Shown piece by piece: positions 46,974-57,586 of a DNA stretch of 64,000 bases. Origin of the DNA: Chamaecyparis obtusa (Eukaryota > Streptophyta > Pinopsida > Cupressales > Cupressaceae); NCBI GenBank assembly GCA_027943335.1, contig BSBK01000970.1, forward strand, positions 2,993,501 through 3,057,500, in the 5' to 3' direction. Position numbers and translations under genes: made by a program. Position 1 is the stretch's first letter. Every line of letters begins with the position of its first letter. Below the pieces are notes generated by a model. That model was given only the letters and a program-made list of their open reading frames with translations, did not search any database and was not told the origin of the DNA.

Positions 46974-47779
46974 TGTAGACACTAAAAAATGGACAAGTGC
47001 ATAAAATCATCAAAATGGCAAATTCTCAAACAAATGCACTAATTCTCATCAAAGTGGATCAAATCAAATCAAAATAGACATTTATTAAATCAAATTGGAC
47101 AAAATCAATTAAATCAAAGGAAAAATCAAATAATGACATTAAATAATTAAATACAAGCTTAAAGGGGTGAAAAACACTATATAATTGATTTTAATCAATT
47201 AATTATATAGTTTTAAATCAAAAATCAAATTGAACCTATTCCCTTACATGGCTAATTTAATTAATTGACAGAATTTAATTAATCCTAATATCTTTCAACA
47301 ACAAATTGAGCAACCAATGAAAATTGAGAACACAAAGCACATGGATCACTCAAAGGAATTGAATCTTGATCACACAAATTCAACTTTGAATCTCATCCAC
47401 TCAATTTTGTCCTTTTGTCCAAAGCTTTGAGACAAACATTAAAATTGTCCCCCCATTTAAAAACATTGCAAATTTTTTGACTCAACCAAGGCTAAATCAT
47501 GATTACTTCACTCTACCCCCTACCCTTGGGAATTTACTATAAATGAGAGTCATTTTGAGAGAAATAATCATCTTAGAAATTTATTTGCAAAGCATCACCA
47601 TTATAAGAAATTTCATAGCAATTAAGAGCAATTGAGAGCATTTGAATTATCTTTGTTTCAATTTGAGGTTTTGTGAGCTAGATTAAACATTGTACTATCA
47701 TATTTCTCATTCTAGGATTTGTCACTAGTGGATAATAGGCTAAGAGCTTCACTTAGCAAACTAGTTAGAGAACCATGAT
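46974..47779 (+). repeat. Third, diverged and 3'-truncated LTR inside element C
   Basis: Starts TGTAGACACTAAAAAATGG like the outer LTRs but differs from both throughout (for example near 47000), whereas the outer two agree closely. It stops at GAGAACCATGA, about 100 bp short of the full LTR, and passes straight into a second copy of the pre-LTR region. Confidence 0.85.
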
Positions 47780-47963
47780 AGGATTTGTCATTATCAGTGG
47801 GGCATGTATCATTTTATCAAATCAAATCAGAAACATATCATATCAGGCAACAATTCAAATCAGTGGTGTATCAATAAATCAACAAATCAGGACCTAAAAG
47901 TGATCAGGACTCAAAATTTCTTTGAATCAATGTTCTTTGCACATAAATTCAAAGAGGGGCATT
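47780..47963 (+). other. Pre-LTR region and polypurine tract, second copy
   Basis: Repeats 46801-46973 in shorter form ('cagtggggcat', 'cagtggtgtatcaa', 'gatcaggac', TTCAAAGAGGGGCATT), ending at the 3' LTR start. Confidence 0.8.
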
Positions 47964-48882
47964 TGTAGACACTCAAAAATGGACAAGTTCTTTTAAATCA
48001 TAAAATTGCAAAATCTTAATCAAAATGCACTAATTCTCATTAAAAAGGATCAAATCAAATTAAATGGACATTTATAAATCAAATTGGACAAAATCAATCA
48101 AATTAAAGAAAAAATCAAATGAGGACATTAAATAATTAAATCAAAGCTTAAAGGGGTGAAAAACACTATGTAATTGATTTTAATCAATTAATTGTATAGT
48201 TTTAAATCAAAAATCAAAATTAACCTATTCCCTACATGGCTAAATTAATTAATTGATGGAATTTAATAAATCATAATATCTTTCAACAAATTGAGGAACC
48301 AATGAAAATTGAGAATACAAAGCACATGGATCACTCAAAGGAATTGAATCTCAATCACACATTTCAAACTTTGAATCTCATCCACTCAAATTTGTCCTTT
48401 TGTCCAAACCTTTGAGACAAACATTTAAATTGTCCCCCCATTTAAAAACATTGCAAAGTTTTTGACTCAACCAAGGATAAATCATGGTTACTTCACTCTA
48501 TCCCCTACCCTTGGGAATTTACTATAAATAAGAGTCATTTTGAGAGCAATAATATAGAAGAGAATTAGAGAGCAAAACATTGTTATTATAGGCATTTTAT
48601 GAGCATTTGATAGCAATTGAGAGCATTTAGCATTAGCATTTCAATTTATCATAGCATAATAGATCATTGTGAGCTATATTAAGCATTGTAGCATCATACT
48701 TTCTCATTTTAGAAGTGTCACTAGTGGAGATTAAGCTGAGAGCTCTACTTACCACATCTAATTAGAGAACCATGAGATGTTATGGATTTTAGTTTCAATT
48801 CTTAGTTAAATTTGCATTGTATTTGCTTTGAATTGTTAGTTAATAATCCTAATTTCATGAAGGTGTTAAGCATACACACACA
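47964..48882 (+). repeat. 3' LTR of element C
   Basis: 919-bp partner of 38788-39687, about 20 bp longer through a small insertion near 48105. Ends CATACACACACA at the target duplication. Confidence 0.92.
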
Positions 48883-49360
48883 ACTAATTGTAGCTATATT
48901 TGTTGATGACATTATCTTTGGAGGTAATGACAAACTTAGTGTAGAATTTGCTAAAGAAATGCAAAATGAGTTTGAGATGAGCATGATTGGACCTATCAAA
49001 TACTTTTTGGGATTGAATGTGCAGTAGATGAAGAAAGGTATTTTCATTAATCAGACCAAATATGTGAAAGAGATCTTGAGAACATTCAAGATGGATGATT
49101 GTAAGTCAGTGGGCACACCTATGATAATAGGATGCAAGCTTACAAAAGAAGATGACTCATCAGTAGTAGATACAACATTGTACAAGTCTATGATTGGTAA
49201 ACTTATATATCTTACTCAAACAAGACCTGATATTTCCAATGTAGTTGGCATAGTTGGAAGATTTGCAGTAGAGCCTAAACAAATTCACCTCATGGCAGTA
49301 AAAAGAATATTCAGATATTTGCAGGGCACTATAGATTATGGTCTATGGTATCCTAATTCA
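48883..49360 (+). pseudogene. Reverse transcriptase of copia-2, C-terminal half
   Basis: Resumes the RT frame with (L)IVAIFVDDIIFGGNDKL, carrying the catalytic FVDD box at about 48900. Then MIGPIKYFLGLNVQ, a TAG at 49025, KGIFINQTKYVKEILRTF, YKSMIGKLIYLTQTRPDI and RIFRYLQGTIDYGLWY. The split from 38787 separates the two halves of one catalytic domain by 10.1 kb. Confidence 0.92.
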
Positions 49361-49851
49361 GAAAATGTTGAGCTTCATGTATATACTGATGCTAATTGGG
49401 CAGGATGCGTTGATGATAGAAAGAGTACATCAAGTGGAGAAGTATTTCTTGGTGACAGACTGGTCACTTGGACAAGAAAGAAACAAAATTTAATTCTCAG
49501 TCAACAACAGAAGCGGAGTATGTTGTGACAGCCTTGAATTGTTCTACAATTGTTTGGATCAAGCAGATGATAAAGGATTTTGGAATTCAGATTGATTATC
49601 CTATTTTTATTCATTGTGACAACACTAGCACCATCAACATGTCAAAGAACCCTGCGATGCATGCAAGGACAAAATACAGTGAGATCAAGTATCACTTCCT
49701 AAGAGAGAAAGTGGTAGAGAAAGAAGTCAAGGTGGACTATGTGAGTACTAAAGATCAGTTAGCAGACATATTCACAAAGCCCTTGCCAAAGGATACTTTT
49801 GAGTATCTCAGGGAGAAGTTTGGAGTAATTCCCTTCTCTGATTCTGCTTAG
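49361..49851 (+). pseudogene. RNase H of copia-2
   Basis: VYTDANWAGCVDDRKSTSSG (Asp), a frameshift near 49470, QSTTEAEYVVTALN (Glu), IHCDNTSTINMSKNP (Asp), KYSEIKYHFLREKV and LADIFTKPLPKDTFEYLREK, ending with TAG at 49849-49851. All three acidic active-site blocks are present. Homologous to the copia-1 remnant at 17379-18161. Confidence 0.9.
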
Positions 49852-49960
49852 AAGAAAGAAGAAAGAGCATCAATACTCAGGGACTGATGGATGGTTGAAT
49901 ACTCTACTTTAGGAGTAGTACTGATGCTTAAACTGATTGGTGCCCTTTTCCATTTATGTC

Positions 49961-50209
49961 AAAGGGGGAGTAATATATAGTCATGAAAAATAGAATTAAA
50001 AGGAGTAATATACTAAGGGGGAGTAGTATTCAGTTATGGAAGCAGTTTAGTTGAGGAAATGGAGAATGTTGAAGAATATTGCAGCAGATGGAGGATTCAT
50101 CCTTGGGGGAGTTTTGAAGAGGAAATGAAGAATTTTATAAAAGGAATGTTCATTTGGATTGGTGGAGTTTTTCATTCCATATGTTGCCATCAATGCCAAA
50201 GGGGGAGAT
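49961..50209 (+). other. Four purine tracts ahead of the copia-2 3' LTR
   Basis: AAAGGGGGAG (49961-49970), AAGGGGGAG (50015-50023), TTGGGGGAG (50103-50111) and AAAGGGGGAGAT (50198-50209). The last abuts the LTR and is the functional polypurine tract. Multiple upstream tracts are a known feature of Sirevirus-type copia elements. Confidence 0.75.
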
Positions 50210-51524
50210 TGTTGGAGATTTGCCAACAAGCCAATGCTGACTGTATGTTTGTCATTGATGACAACATATGGTAAGTAGCATGCATGAAAAAATTATGTAG
50301 TAAGCTTTCAGTATATGTAGCATGGACATGTTATCAGCATGATATCATGGATGCAAAGGTTAACTATTAGTACAGACAGTTATATAGCAGCTTGTGTTAG
50401 TAGTGTTCCTGGCAGAGTTACAGGCAGTGTTCTATGAATGATTGTCCATACAGTTATCATAGAGCCTTGCACGTTTGGATATGTGATGGAGACATGTTAT
50501 TGATGTTACATTCATAGATGCAGAGTCTGATGATTAGTAGAAGTGAAGTTATGCAGTCACTATTCACCAGTAGTAGTTTCCTATTTTTATTCAGAAGAGC
50601 TAATAGAGATTATATTGGTTCAGGAGTTGCACCTATCATTTCGATATACACCCTTGGATTAGTGCTTGGAGAAGAGTTAGTAATGTTTGGTTAAGAGCAC
50701 ATGATGTAATTCAGCTGAGGAGAAAGTTTCAGTTACTTTGGTAGAGCTGACAGTGTGTAGCATGCGTCTACATTTATTAATATTGGATAGGTCCCAGAAT
50801 GTGTTGCGTGCTTAGTAGAGCCAAAAAAATTATTATTGGAGTATGTTATGGTTTCTCTAATATGATTTCAAGGTGGTTCTAATAGGCCAACTTGATTATA
50901 TCATTTAGTGAAAAGATATTTAGAGGCAGTCATTTGTGATTGCTATGTGTGGTTCATGGTTAATTGTTAAGAGCAGAGAAAAGTGTGCGAAGTGTTGAGC
51001 CATCAGCAAAAGGTCTATGTGACCAAGTGAAGAGTTTATGCTATACATTGGAACTGATCCAGATAGTAGGTCAAAGAGCAGTTCACCAAGATCCAAATAT
51101 AGTGTGTATCTATTATTCAAAAGGTTGCAACCTTCACTCCTTTGAGCAGTGTGCTCTCGGACAGTGTGTCCTCACCCCTAACAGGTTAATTGTAAAAGAC
51201 TCCTAACAGGGTCCGACCCTTGACCAGGTCACTGTACTAAATGCATTGTAAAGATAACTTCTAACATGGTTAAGGATCTTCTAACAAGGAACATAATACA
51301 CTAGTGCAGATTATTAGTGGGTGTCAATTCCCACTGGGGTTTTTACCTATTTAGGTTTCCTTGTAACCAAAATATTGGTGTTGTGTTCAAGTATTCTTTC
51401 ATTGTGTTTATGATTTAAGTTTAAGTATACTTAATCGGATAAAGAATTGAAACTTGTAGATAACTGATTCACCCCCCCCCACCCCCCCTCCACTCTTAGT
51501 TATCTCTTGGGACTATTCCTAACA
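50210..51524 (+). repeat. 3' LTR of copia-2
   Basis: Uninterrupted 1,315-bp LTR, from TGTTGGAGATTTGCC to ATTCCTAACA. The end hairpin is present (AGATAACTGA 51458-51467, TTAGTTATCT 51496-51505) around a C-rich run. Confidence 0.93.
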
Positions 51525-51529
51525 ATTAC

Positions 51530-52830
51530 CAATATATGGATTTTGCACAATTGTGCATTTGTGGGAAAGATTTACAAATATTTAATCATTTAAAAAAATT
51601 GGAACTGGAAGGACAAAGGAATGAATAGGGTTATTTCAAATGTGTCATAATTGACTACCAATGATTGTTGGATGAGCACAAATCAACAACTTATAATCTA
51701 TTTTGGGTCGAAAGGGAAATGAAACCCCATTTTTGCAGACCTATTTTGAAATCATGACACATGTCCACTCACATAGTCGATGTCATTTGATGATGACATG
51801 CAAGCCTTGAGGTGACTAGGTGGCTACTAGTACTGACAAGCCAAAAGTGAATGAGACCCGCAACACCTAACAGTGACTACCAACGACCGTTGGATGAGCA
51901 TAAATTAACAACCCAAGGTGTATTTCAGGCTGATTTGGGGAATGATCACCTATTTTTAAAAATGTTCCCTGGAAAGAAGGTACGTGTCATGATTTGTTTA
52001 CTTACTATTACTAATGAATGAATTGTATCATATTTATAAATAAATTAATGAGAATAGCTTTTCCCATTTGTTCTACTTTGATTTCTTTTCCAAAAAAAGC
52101 TTCAATAGATTGACACATCGACACATAACCTAACATCCATCATTTTATAATGTTAAATAAATTATTTAAGACCATTCAATGATCCTAGATCAATGGTTGA
52201 AGATTAATTCCAGCCCCAATTTCTTGAAGGAAATAGATTTCTCCAAGAATTCACCAGAATGATGACACATATCAAACCGTAACCTGCATCATAACCATGA
52301 TCTTTAATTAGAATTGTTTAGTTATTTATGTTGATGGTGGATAATGTTGCACAATCCTAGAGTGCAACTTGTAACTCATAACTTGATAAGAAATAAATTC
52401 CTTGTCAGTGACAGGCAATACTTTTTAACTATCATCCACTCAACACACACAACTTCCAAATTCGTACAGACAATATTACCAATTTCTAACAGTGACAGCA
52501 AATACTTGATATCATTGTCTGTTCGATGGGAAAAAATCAGCGGTTCAAGGTTTATTCCGAGAAGAATGTGGTATCAAAAACCAAATTTTGCAAACTTCCT
52601 CCAGAAATGAAACACATGTTATTGTCATTAAATTATACGATGACATATCAAGTGACTAGGCTACCAAATTGGAAAAAATGATGGGACCCACAACAATTGA
52701 CAATTGATAGAGATGACTATTGGATGAGCACAAGTCAACAATGTCAAGTGTATTTTGGGCCGAAGATGAAAGGTCAAACTTTTTATGTATACTTCCTCTG
52801 AAATTGAGACATGTGTCATTGTTAATGAAC
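51530..52830. repeat. Decayed array of related ~110-bp segments at irregular spacing
   Basis: Segments near 51657-51768, 51877-51992, 52171-52270, 52515-52620 and 52702-52820 share parts of one theme: TTGGATGAGCACAAATCAAC or GATCAACGGTTGAAG, then TATTTTGGGCCGAA, and finally GA(C)ACATGTC/T. A further copy is at 30391-30495, left of copia-2. Non-coding; orientation is the same throughout. Confidence 0.55.
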
Positions 52831-54359
52831 ACTTAATTTTGTAATAAATAAATAAAATTCTACATTCTAAATTTGATTAAATGTAATAAACATTTAATGA
52901 AGTGTAATAAGCTCTATTTTGGGTAGAACTTATAAAGGATTAAAATTTAGAAATTCGTTTGAAAGATGCAATAAATTATTCTCATGAATAGTAACCAATT
53001 TATCATGAATTGCAATTGAACCTAGAAAAAAGAATTCATTGATATGGATTGTGGAAATTTGATAACACTAGTATAAATTTTGATAAAGTTTTTGTTTATT
53101 AATAATGAGTTGAAATGTTGCATGGTACATGAAAAATTGATAATTTGATAGATTTAATGAACTGTAATAAGCACTATTTTGGGTAGAAATTATAGAGAAT
53201 TAAAAAGTCATCAAGATCAATTTAGAAAAGTGGCACATGCTAGTGTTACATGTTAGATGAGAGTCTTCAAAAAGAAGGAATAAATTTATAAAATTATTCT
53301 CTTGATAACTAATTACTAATTATAAGGTTATGTGTTTTGCATGCCTCTCTGAGCTTTCCCCACATGTAGGAGCCTTACCCTTATTCTTGTTCGACGTCTC
53401 CAATGAAATGAATGTTGCCCAAAAAAATATTAACTTGTTAAAGAAGTGACAATAGACTATAATATATATAAATATGATTCATTGGTCGTATGGTCTACAA
53501 TATAAAATATAGATGTCATCATGTCTGATGTCTCGCAGGTGACTAGTGACCACTAACTGGTCCCCACTAAATAAGGATGAAATCAAAATTGTAGATAGAT
53601 AGAGTTGAAACCTCAGGTGAATTCAAAATAATATTATAACATAGTACACTTCAAAAATTAATCACTTACCTTTACCTCAATTGTAGTCGCCAATGCACTC
53701 AACAATCAGAAACTTTTATATCAATCAGAATTGAGATATACAAACCAACCAAACTAAATTGCATAAAATAGCATTGATCTATGAATGTTTTTATACCAAT
53801 CCTTTTTAGAAAATTTGGTGGGAAGCTTATATGGTATACAAATATTTGGCTAAGCCTGTGTAATTATAACACGTCTTATGTAATTTATGAGCCAATTATG
53901 GGTCGTCATTTTCTATGATTAATATAGTTGGCAAAAATGCATCTGTTTGAGACACACATCCACAAAATGTCAAGTGAATTTGAGGCCGCCTCTATATATT
54001 TGTATAACACCATTGGAAAATCTAGGTTGTCGATTAAGATGAGTTTTGGAAATTGTAGGCAAAAATTTTCAATTTACCATGTCCAAAAAGTAGACTCCAT
54101 TGGTGATATCATGAAAGAAAGAGAGAATATAACATAAACTGATGGGCGATGAACCCGGGCATTGAACCTAATATTTATAAAGTTTGGGTAACACGGACAA
54201 TCTAATATACATATATTATTTTCCAAATCCTAGGTCGTCGACTTGAGGTATTCACCAATTGGCAAATATTTGCATTTAAAATTATCCTTGATCATGGTAA
54301 TCTTTTTGTCATGCACACCCATCTAAGTATTTAATTTTAGAAGAAAACATTTTTGGAGT
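52831..54359. other. Intergenic DNA with a short duplicated motif
   Basis: 'gtaataagctctattttgggtagaa' type segments occur at about 52905-52930 and 53167-53190. 'ctaggttgtcga' and 'ctaggtcgtcgac' occur at 54024 and 54229. A 69-codon frame at 53928-54137 has no motif. No gene was recognised. Confidence 0.45.
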
Positions 54360-54471
54360 TGTTGATGTGATTTTTGTTTCACTATAACATACATAATTGA
54401 ATACTTGGTTTCCCAAGATGAAGTACCAAATATCCAACTCTCTCTTGAATAAGGATGCTTGTATGCTAAAC

Positions 54472-55510
54472 ATGTTGGTTTGTGGTCACTAATCAGACAA
54501 TTACTATACACTTTTCATTTATCATGGGGTAGGATTCGTTAGCAGGTATATGAGTCATCATATTGAACATTGGAATGCAGTAAAATGGGTTCTCATATAT
54601 TTGAGAGGTACATCCAATAAATGTTTATGTTTCGAGGGCTCTAATATTGATTTAAAAGGCTATCTTGACTCATATTTGGCAGGGGATTTACATACCAGGT
54701 GGTGTATCATAGGTTATGTATTTACTATTGGTGGGATAGCAATGAGTTGGATTTCTTGACTACAAAAGGTGGTTTCTTTATTCACTACAGAGGCAGAGTA
54801 TATTGTTGCTACAAAGGAAACTAAGGAGATGATATGGTTGCATTTCTTCATGGAAGAGTTGGGAAAATCATAGAATGACAATTATATGTTTACAGATAGT
54901 CAGAGTGTTATCCATCTAGAAAATAATTATGCTTTTCATTCAGAGACCAAACACATCTAGTTGAGGTATCACTTCATTTGATCAGTATTGGATAATGGGT
55001 AGTTAAAGCCGGCAAAGATAAATACAAATGAAAATCTAGCAGATATGTTTACAAATGAAGTGACCAAGGAGAAGTTGAAATTCTCTTTAGCTTTGATTGG
55101 TCTTCAAGACTAAAAACATTTAAAAAGAACAACAAAGTCCAAGGTGCATCAATTCAGTGGGAGCTTTAGGTTAGCAGTCTTGCTATAGGATTAGTCTCCA
55201 AGTGGGAATTTTTTTAGTGTGAAGCCTAATAAGTCCCCAAGTGGGAGATTGTTGGTTAGTTTTTTCTCAATATGAGAACTTCATAGCTTCTTGCAGCGAT
55301 TTTGAGTTGCAAGGTATTATAGATTGTAACATATTGAAATTACTAGATAATACGATTGGACTCTCTATTTGGTGGGTGTAGCCCAAGATTGGGTGAACCA
55401 CATTAAATCTTTGGGTCTTCTTATTCTACTTTTTTGTGCTTTATTCCTTTGCATTATTGGTTATATTTGTATGTAACTGTTAAATATTTGTTTGCTAATC
55501 CTAAAAAAAT
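54472..55510 (+). mobile_element. Truncated copia fragment ending in an A-run, inserted in the element F LTR
   Basis: The uninterrupted LTR copy at 63124 reads CTAAACAATGTAGATG. Here the text breaks after CTAAAC and resumes with AATGTAGATG at 55511. The 1,039-bp insert holds a copia RNase H fragment, a purine tract (AAGTGGGAGATTG, ~55239-55251), and the start of an LTR from 55250 (TGTTGGTTAG). It ends CCTAAAAAAAT without the CA end of an LTR. It is therefore 5'-truncated and stops inside the LTR at a short A-run. Confidence 0.7.
54530..55110 (+). pseudogene. copia RNase H fragment
   Basis: One frame reads VSRYMSHHIEHWNAVKW, LIYLRGTSNKCLCFEG, GYLDSYLAGD, IIGYVFTIGGIAMSWIS, TTEAEYIVATKETKEMIWL (Glu), FTDSQSVIHLENNYAFHSET (Asp) and NENLADMFTNEVTKEKLKF. 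This is the C-terminal RNase H of a copia lineage clearly different from copia-1 and copia-2. Five or so in-frame stops occur (for example at about 54757). No RT domain precedes it. Confidence 0.88.
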
Positions 55511-57000
55511 AATGTAGATGAATTGAGTGATCAAATGAGACAACCTCAAAGTTCTTTCTTATTGTGGAATTTCACTTAGTTTTACTATGTGATGTGTCGG
55601 TTATCACAAAGGGACTTACGCTATTCATTCAATGGATATCAACTATTTCAACTACTTCAAACACTTCCAACCAAATAACTTTAAAGGGAAATAAAATCTA
55701 TCTAATTCTAAGAATGTAATACAATGTTGATGATGGGGTGAGTCTCTAACCAATTCTTGCTTCACTAAATCAATATGCGTAGGAGGGTGCTATTTTCTAT
55801 GGATGCAGGAATGATTTTCACAATGTCAATGCTCATCCAAATACTCCATGAAGGTGCAATATAAATTAGCATCCCCAATAGAAGTTAAACACTTGCAATT
55901 TATACCCAGACCAACCTTACACCTTTACTTATAATCAACAAGTAACAAAAGGTATGGACACTAGCTTCACCACTAATCATCATTCAATAATATCTTTCAT
56001 CCATCTACTTCTACTTCTAATCAACATGAAAAAAATCATAATCTATGTGAGAGATGAAAAGAACCATGCAATACTCTAAAAAGATCATATATATACACCA
56101 TGAAGACCAACAATGAATAAAGAACAATTTTGGTAGTACTTTGGCAACAATTCTCCAACATAACTCTCTTACAAATTATGTGAGCAAGTCTTTATATAGA
56201 AGGCTCAATTACAATGAATAGCCAAGATTTATTTGAAATCAAGGGCCATAATTAATCCATATAATCCATTATTAGGGTTTTTGTAACCATGGATACACAT
56301 ATTAAATGCACGCCCAATTACACTTAGGCACCACCTTGTGGGCTAATTAGAAAAGTAGATTTCCTTCCTAGGCCAATGAGAAAATGGATTAGGCATAACC
56401 ACTTGATAAGATTGAGAAACAAATGGGCCAATAAAAATAATACAATATTGTGTGGCCCAATGAGAAGAGAGGTTAGGTAGAAGCTTGTAGAAGAAGAAAA
56501 ATTGTAGACAAAGACACCTTTAATGAACCAATAAGATGATGTCACTTGTATTTACAACAATTCATATTTGACAATATTATTTCTTTTATCCTTTTTTCAC
56601 TTGACAGATTCAATAAATCTAGACACAATAGGATGAGATTTTTCTACTAGGACACTTGTCACACTCTCATTGGTTGAGGATAGGCTGCCACCTCATCATT
56701 CCTTACCCTACAAGGAAAACCACCACTTGTAAATAATTGTGAAAATTTAAAAGAAAAATTCAACATATCAAGTTAGTAAGAAAATCATCATAAACTTGCT
56801 AGTTTTAATTTCCAATAACAAAATTTGAATGGGTAATGCAAATTGAGATTTCATCTCTTATCTTCAAATTGATTTGCAACCAATAATAATCAACATCATT
56901 TTAAAAATAAAAAAATATTCAACATCATTTAAAAATTATTATTTTCCTTATTTAAAACGACGCTAATTATTTAAACTAAAAGACTCCTTGAATAAATTAA

Positions 57001-57235
57001 TTTGAATTGGCTCCCATTTGGTTGAAATTGATTGATATTTTTGCAAAATAGAGGACTTTGGAGTAATTCATTTAATGCACAGTCCTTTATAACTTCAATT
57101 TAATTGGAAAATATTTAGTTTATTGCCATCTATGATTTATTTTTCATTAATTTCAATTGTCCATTTGTTAAAATTGATGTCATTTGGATAGACTCAATGC
57201 CACAATGGATGTATTAATTAATTCATATTTAAAAT
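57001..57235. other. AT-rich DNA, nothing recognised
   Basis: Unassigned sequence between the left LTR of element F and the tandem repeats. Confidence 0.4.
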
Positions 57236-57460
57236 CAATCCATATTTTATAAAGTCGAGGTAAATCTAATCTCATCTCAACTTAAAACCTATTTTCATTT
57301 TTGCAAAATCGAGGAAAATTTAATTTCATCTCAATTTAAAACTCATTTTCATTTTTGTAAAATCAAGGTAAATTTAATCTCATCTCAATTTAAAATCCAT
57401 TTTTTATTTTTGTCAAAGTGAGGCAAATTGGGTCTTATCTTAATTTGAAATTAATTTTCA
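57236..57460. repeat. 54-bp tandem repeat, four units
   Basis: Units of about 54 bp of the type 'cattttcatttttgcaaaatcgaggtaaatttaatctcatctcaatttaaaa' follow one another with modest divergence. Non-coding. Confidence 0.85.
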
Positions 57461-57586
57461 TCCCAATTAATGCCATTAAAATTGATCTCCCCTAGATTAA
57501 TATTATTAAATATATTTAATTCAAAGCTCAACACAAGGTTTAATTACATTAAATGATTATCTTTTAATGACAAATTAATGACAAAA

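Larger units (their letters stand above)
38788..48882 (+). mobile_element. Large LTR element without recognisable pol (element C), inserted in copia-2 RT
   Basis: 10,095 bp, bounded by LTRs 38788-39687 (900 bp) and 47964-48882 (919 bp), TGTAGACACT to ATACACACACA. Flanks ACTAC (38783-38787) and ACTAA (48883-48887) are a target duplication with one change. Removing the element restores the RT reading frame across GLL(L/I)VAIFVDD. The interior holds a primer-site-like sequence, two blocks of degenerate minisatellite, an unassigned Ser/Pro/Lys-rich ORF region and a third, diverged LTR copy. No RT, integrase, protease or zinc knuckle was seen, so it is probably non-autonomous. Confidence 0.9.
30615..51524 (+). 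mobile_element. Ty1/copia retrotransposon (copia-2), host to two nested insertions
   Basis: Plus-strand copia element with a perfect 5-bp target duplication ATTAC (30610-30614 and 51525-51529). LTRs begin TGTTGGAGATTTGCC and end ATTCCTAACA. The 5' LTR (30615-30778 plus 34471-35617, about 1.31 kb excluding the duplicated AGTAC) is split by element E. The pol gene is split at 38787/48883 by element C. Without these inserts it would be about 7.1 kb. Coding is lightly damaged: a handful of stops and two or three frameshifts. Several purine tracts ahead of the 3' LTR and the LTR-end hairpin resemble features reported for Sireviruses; that lineage call is inference. Confidence 0.93.
54360..57000 (-). 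repeat. 3' LTR of element F (left copy), interrupted; right limit uncertain
   Basis: Matches 63124-64000 from TGTTGATGTGA to the 'gctaaac' point at 54471 and again from AATGTAGATGAATTG (55511) to at least 56282, where the window end stops the comparison. The true end may lie anywhere up to the minisatellite at 57587. Confidence 0.65.
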
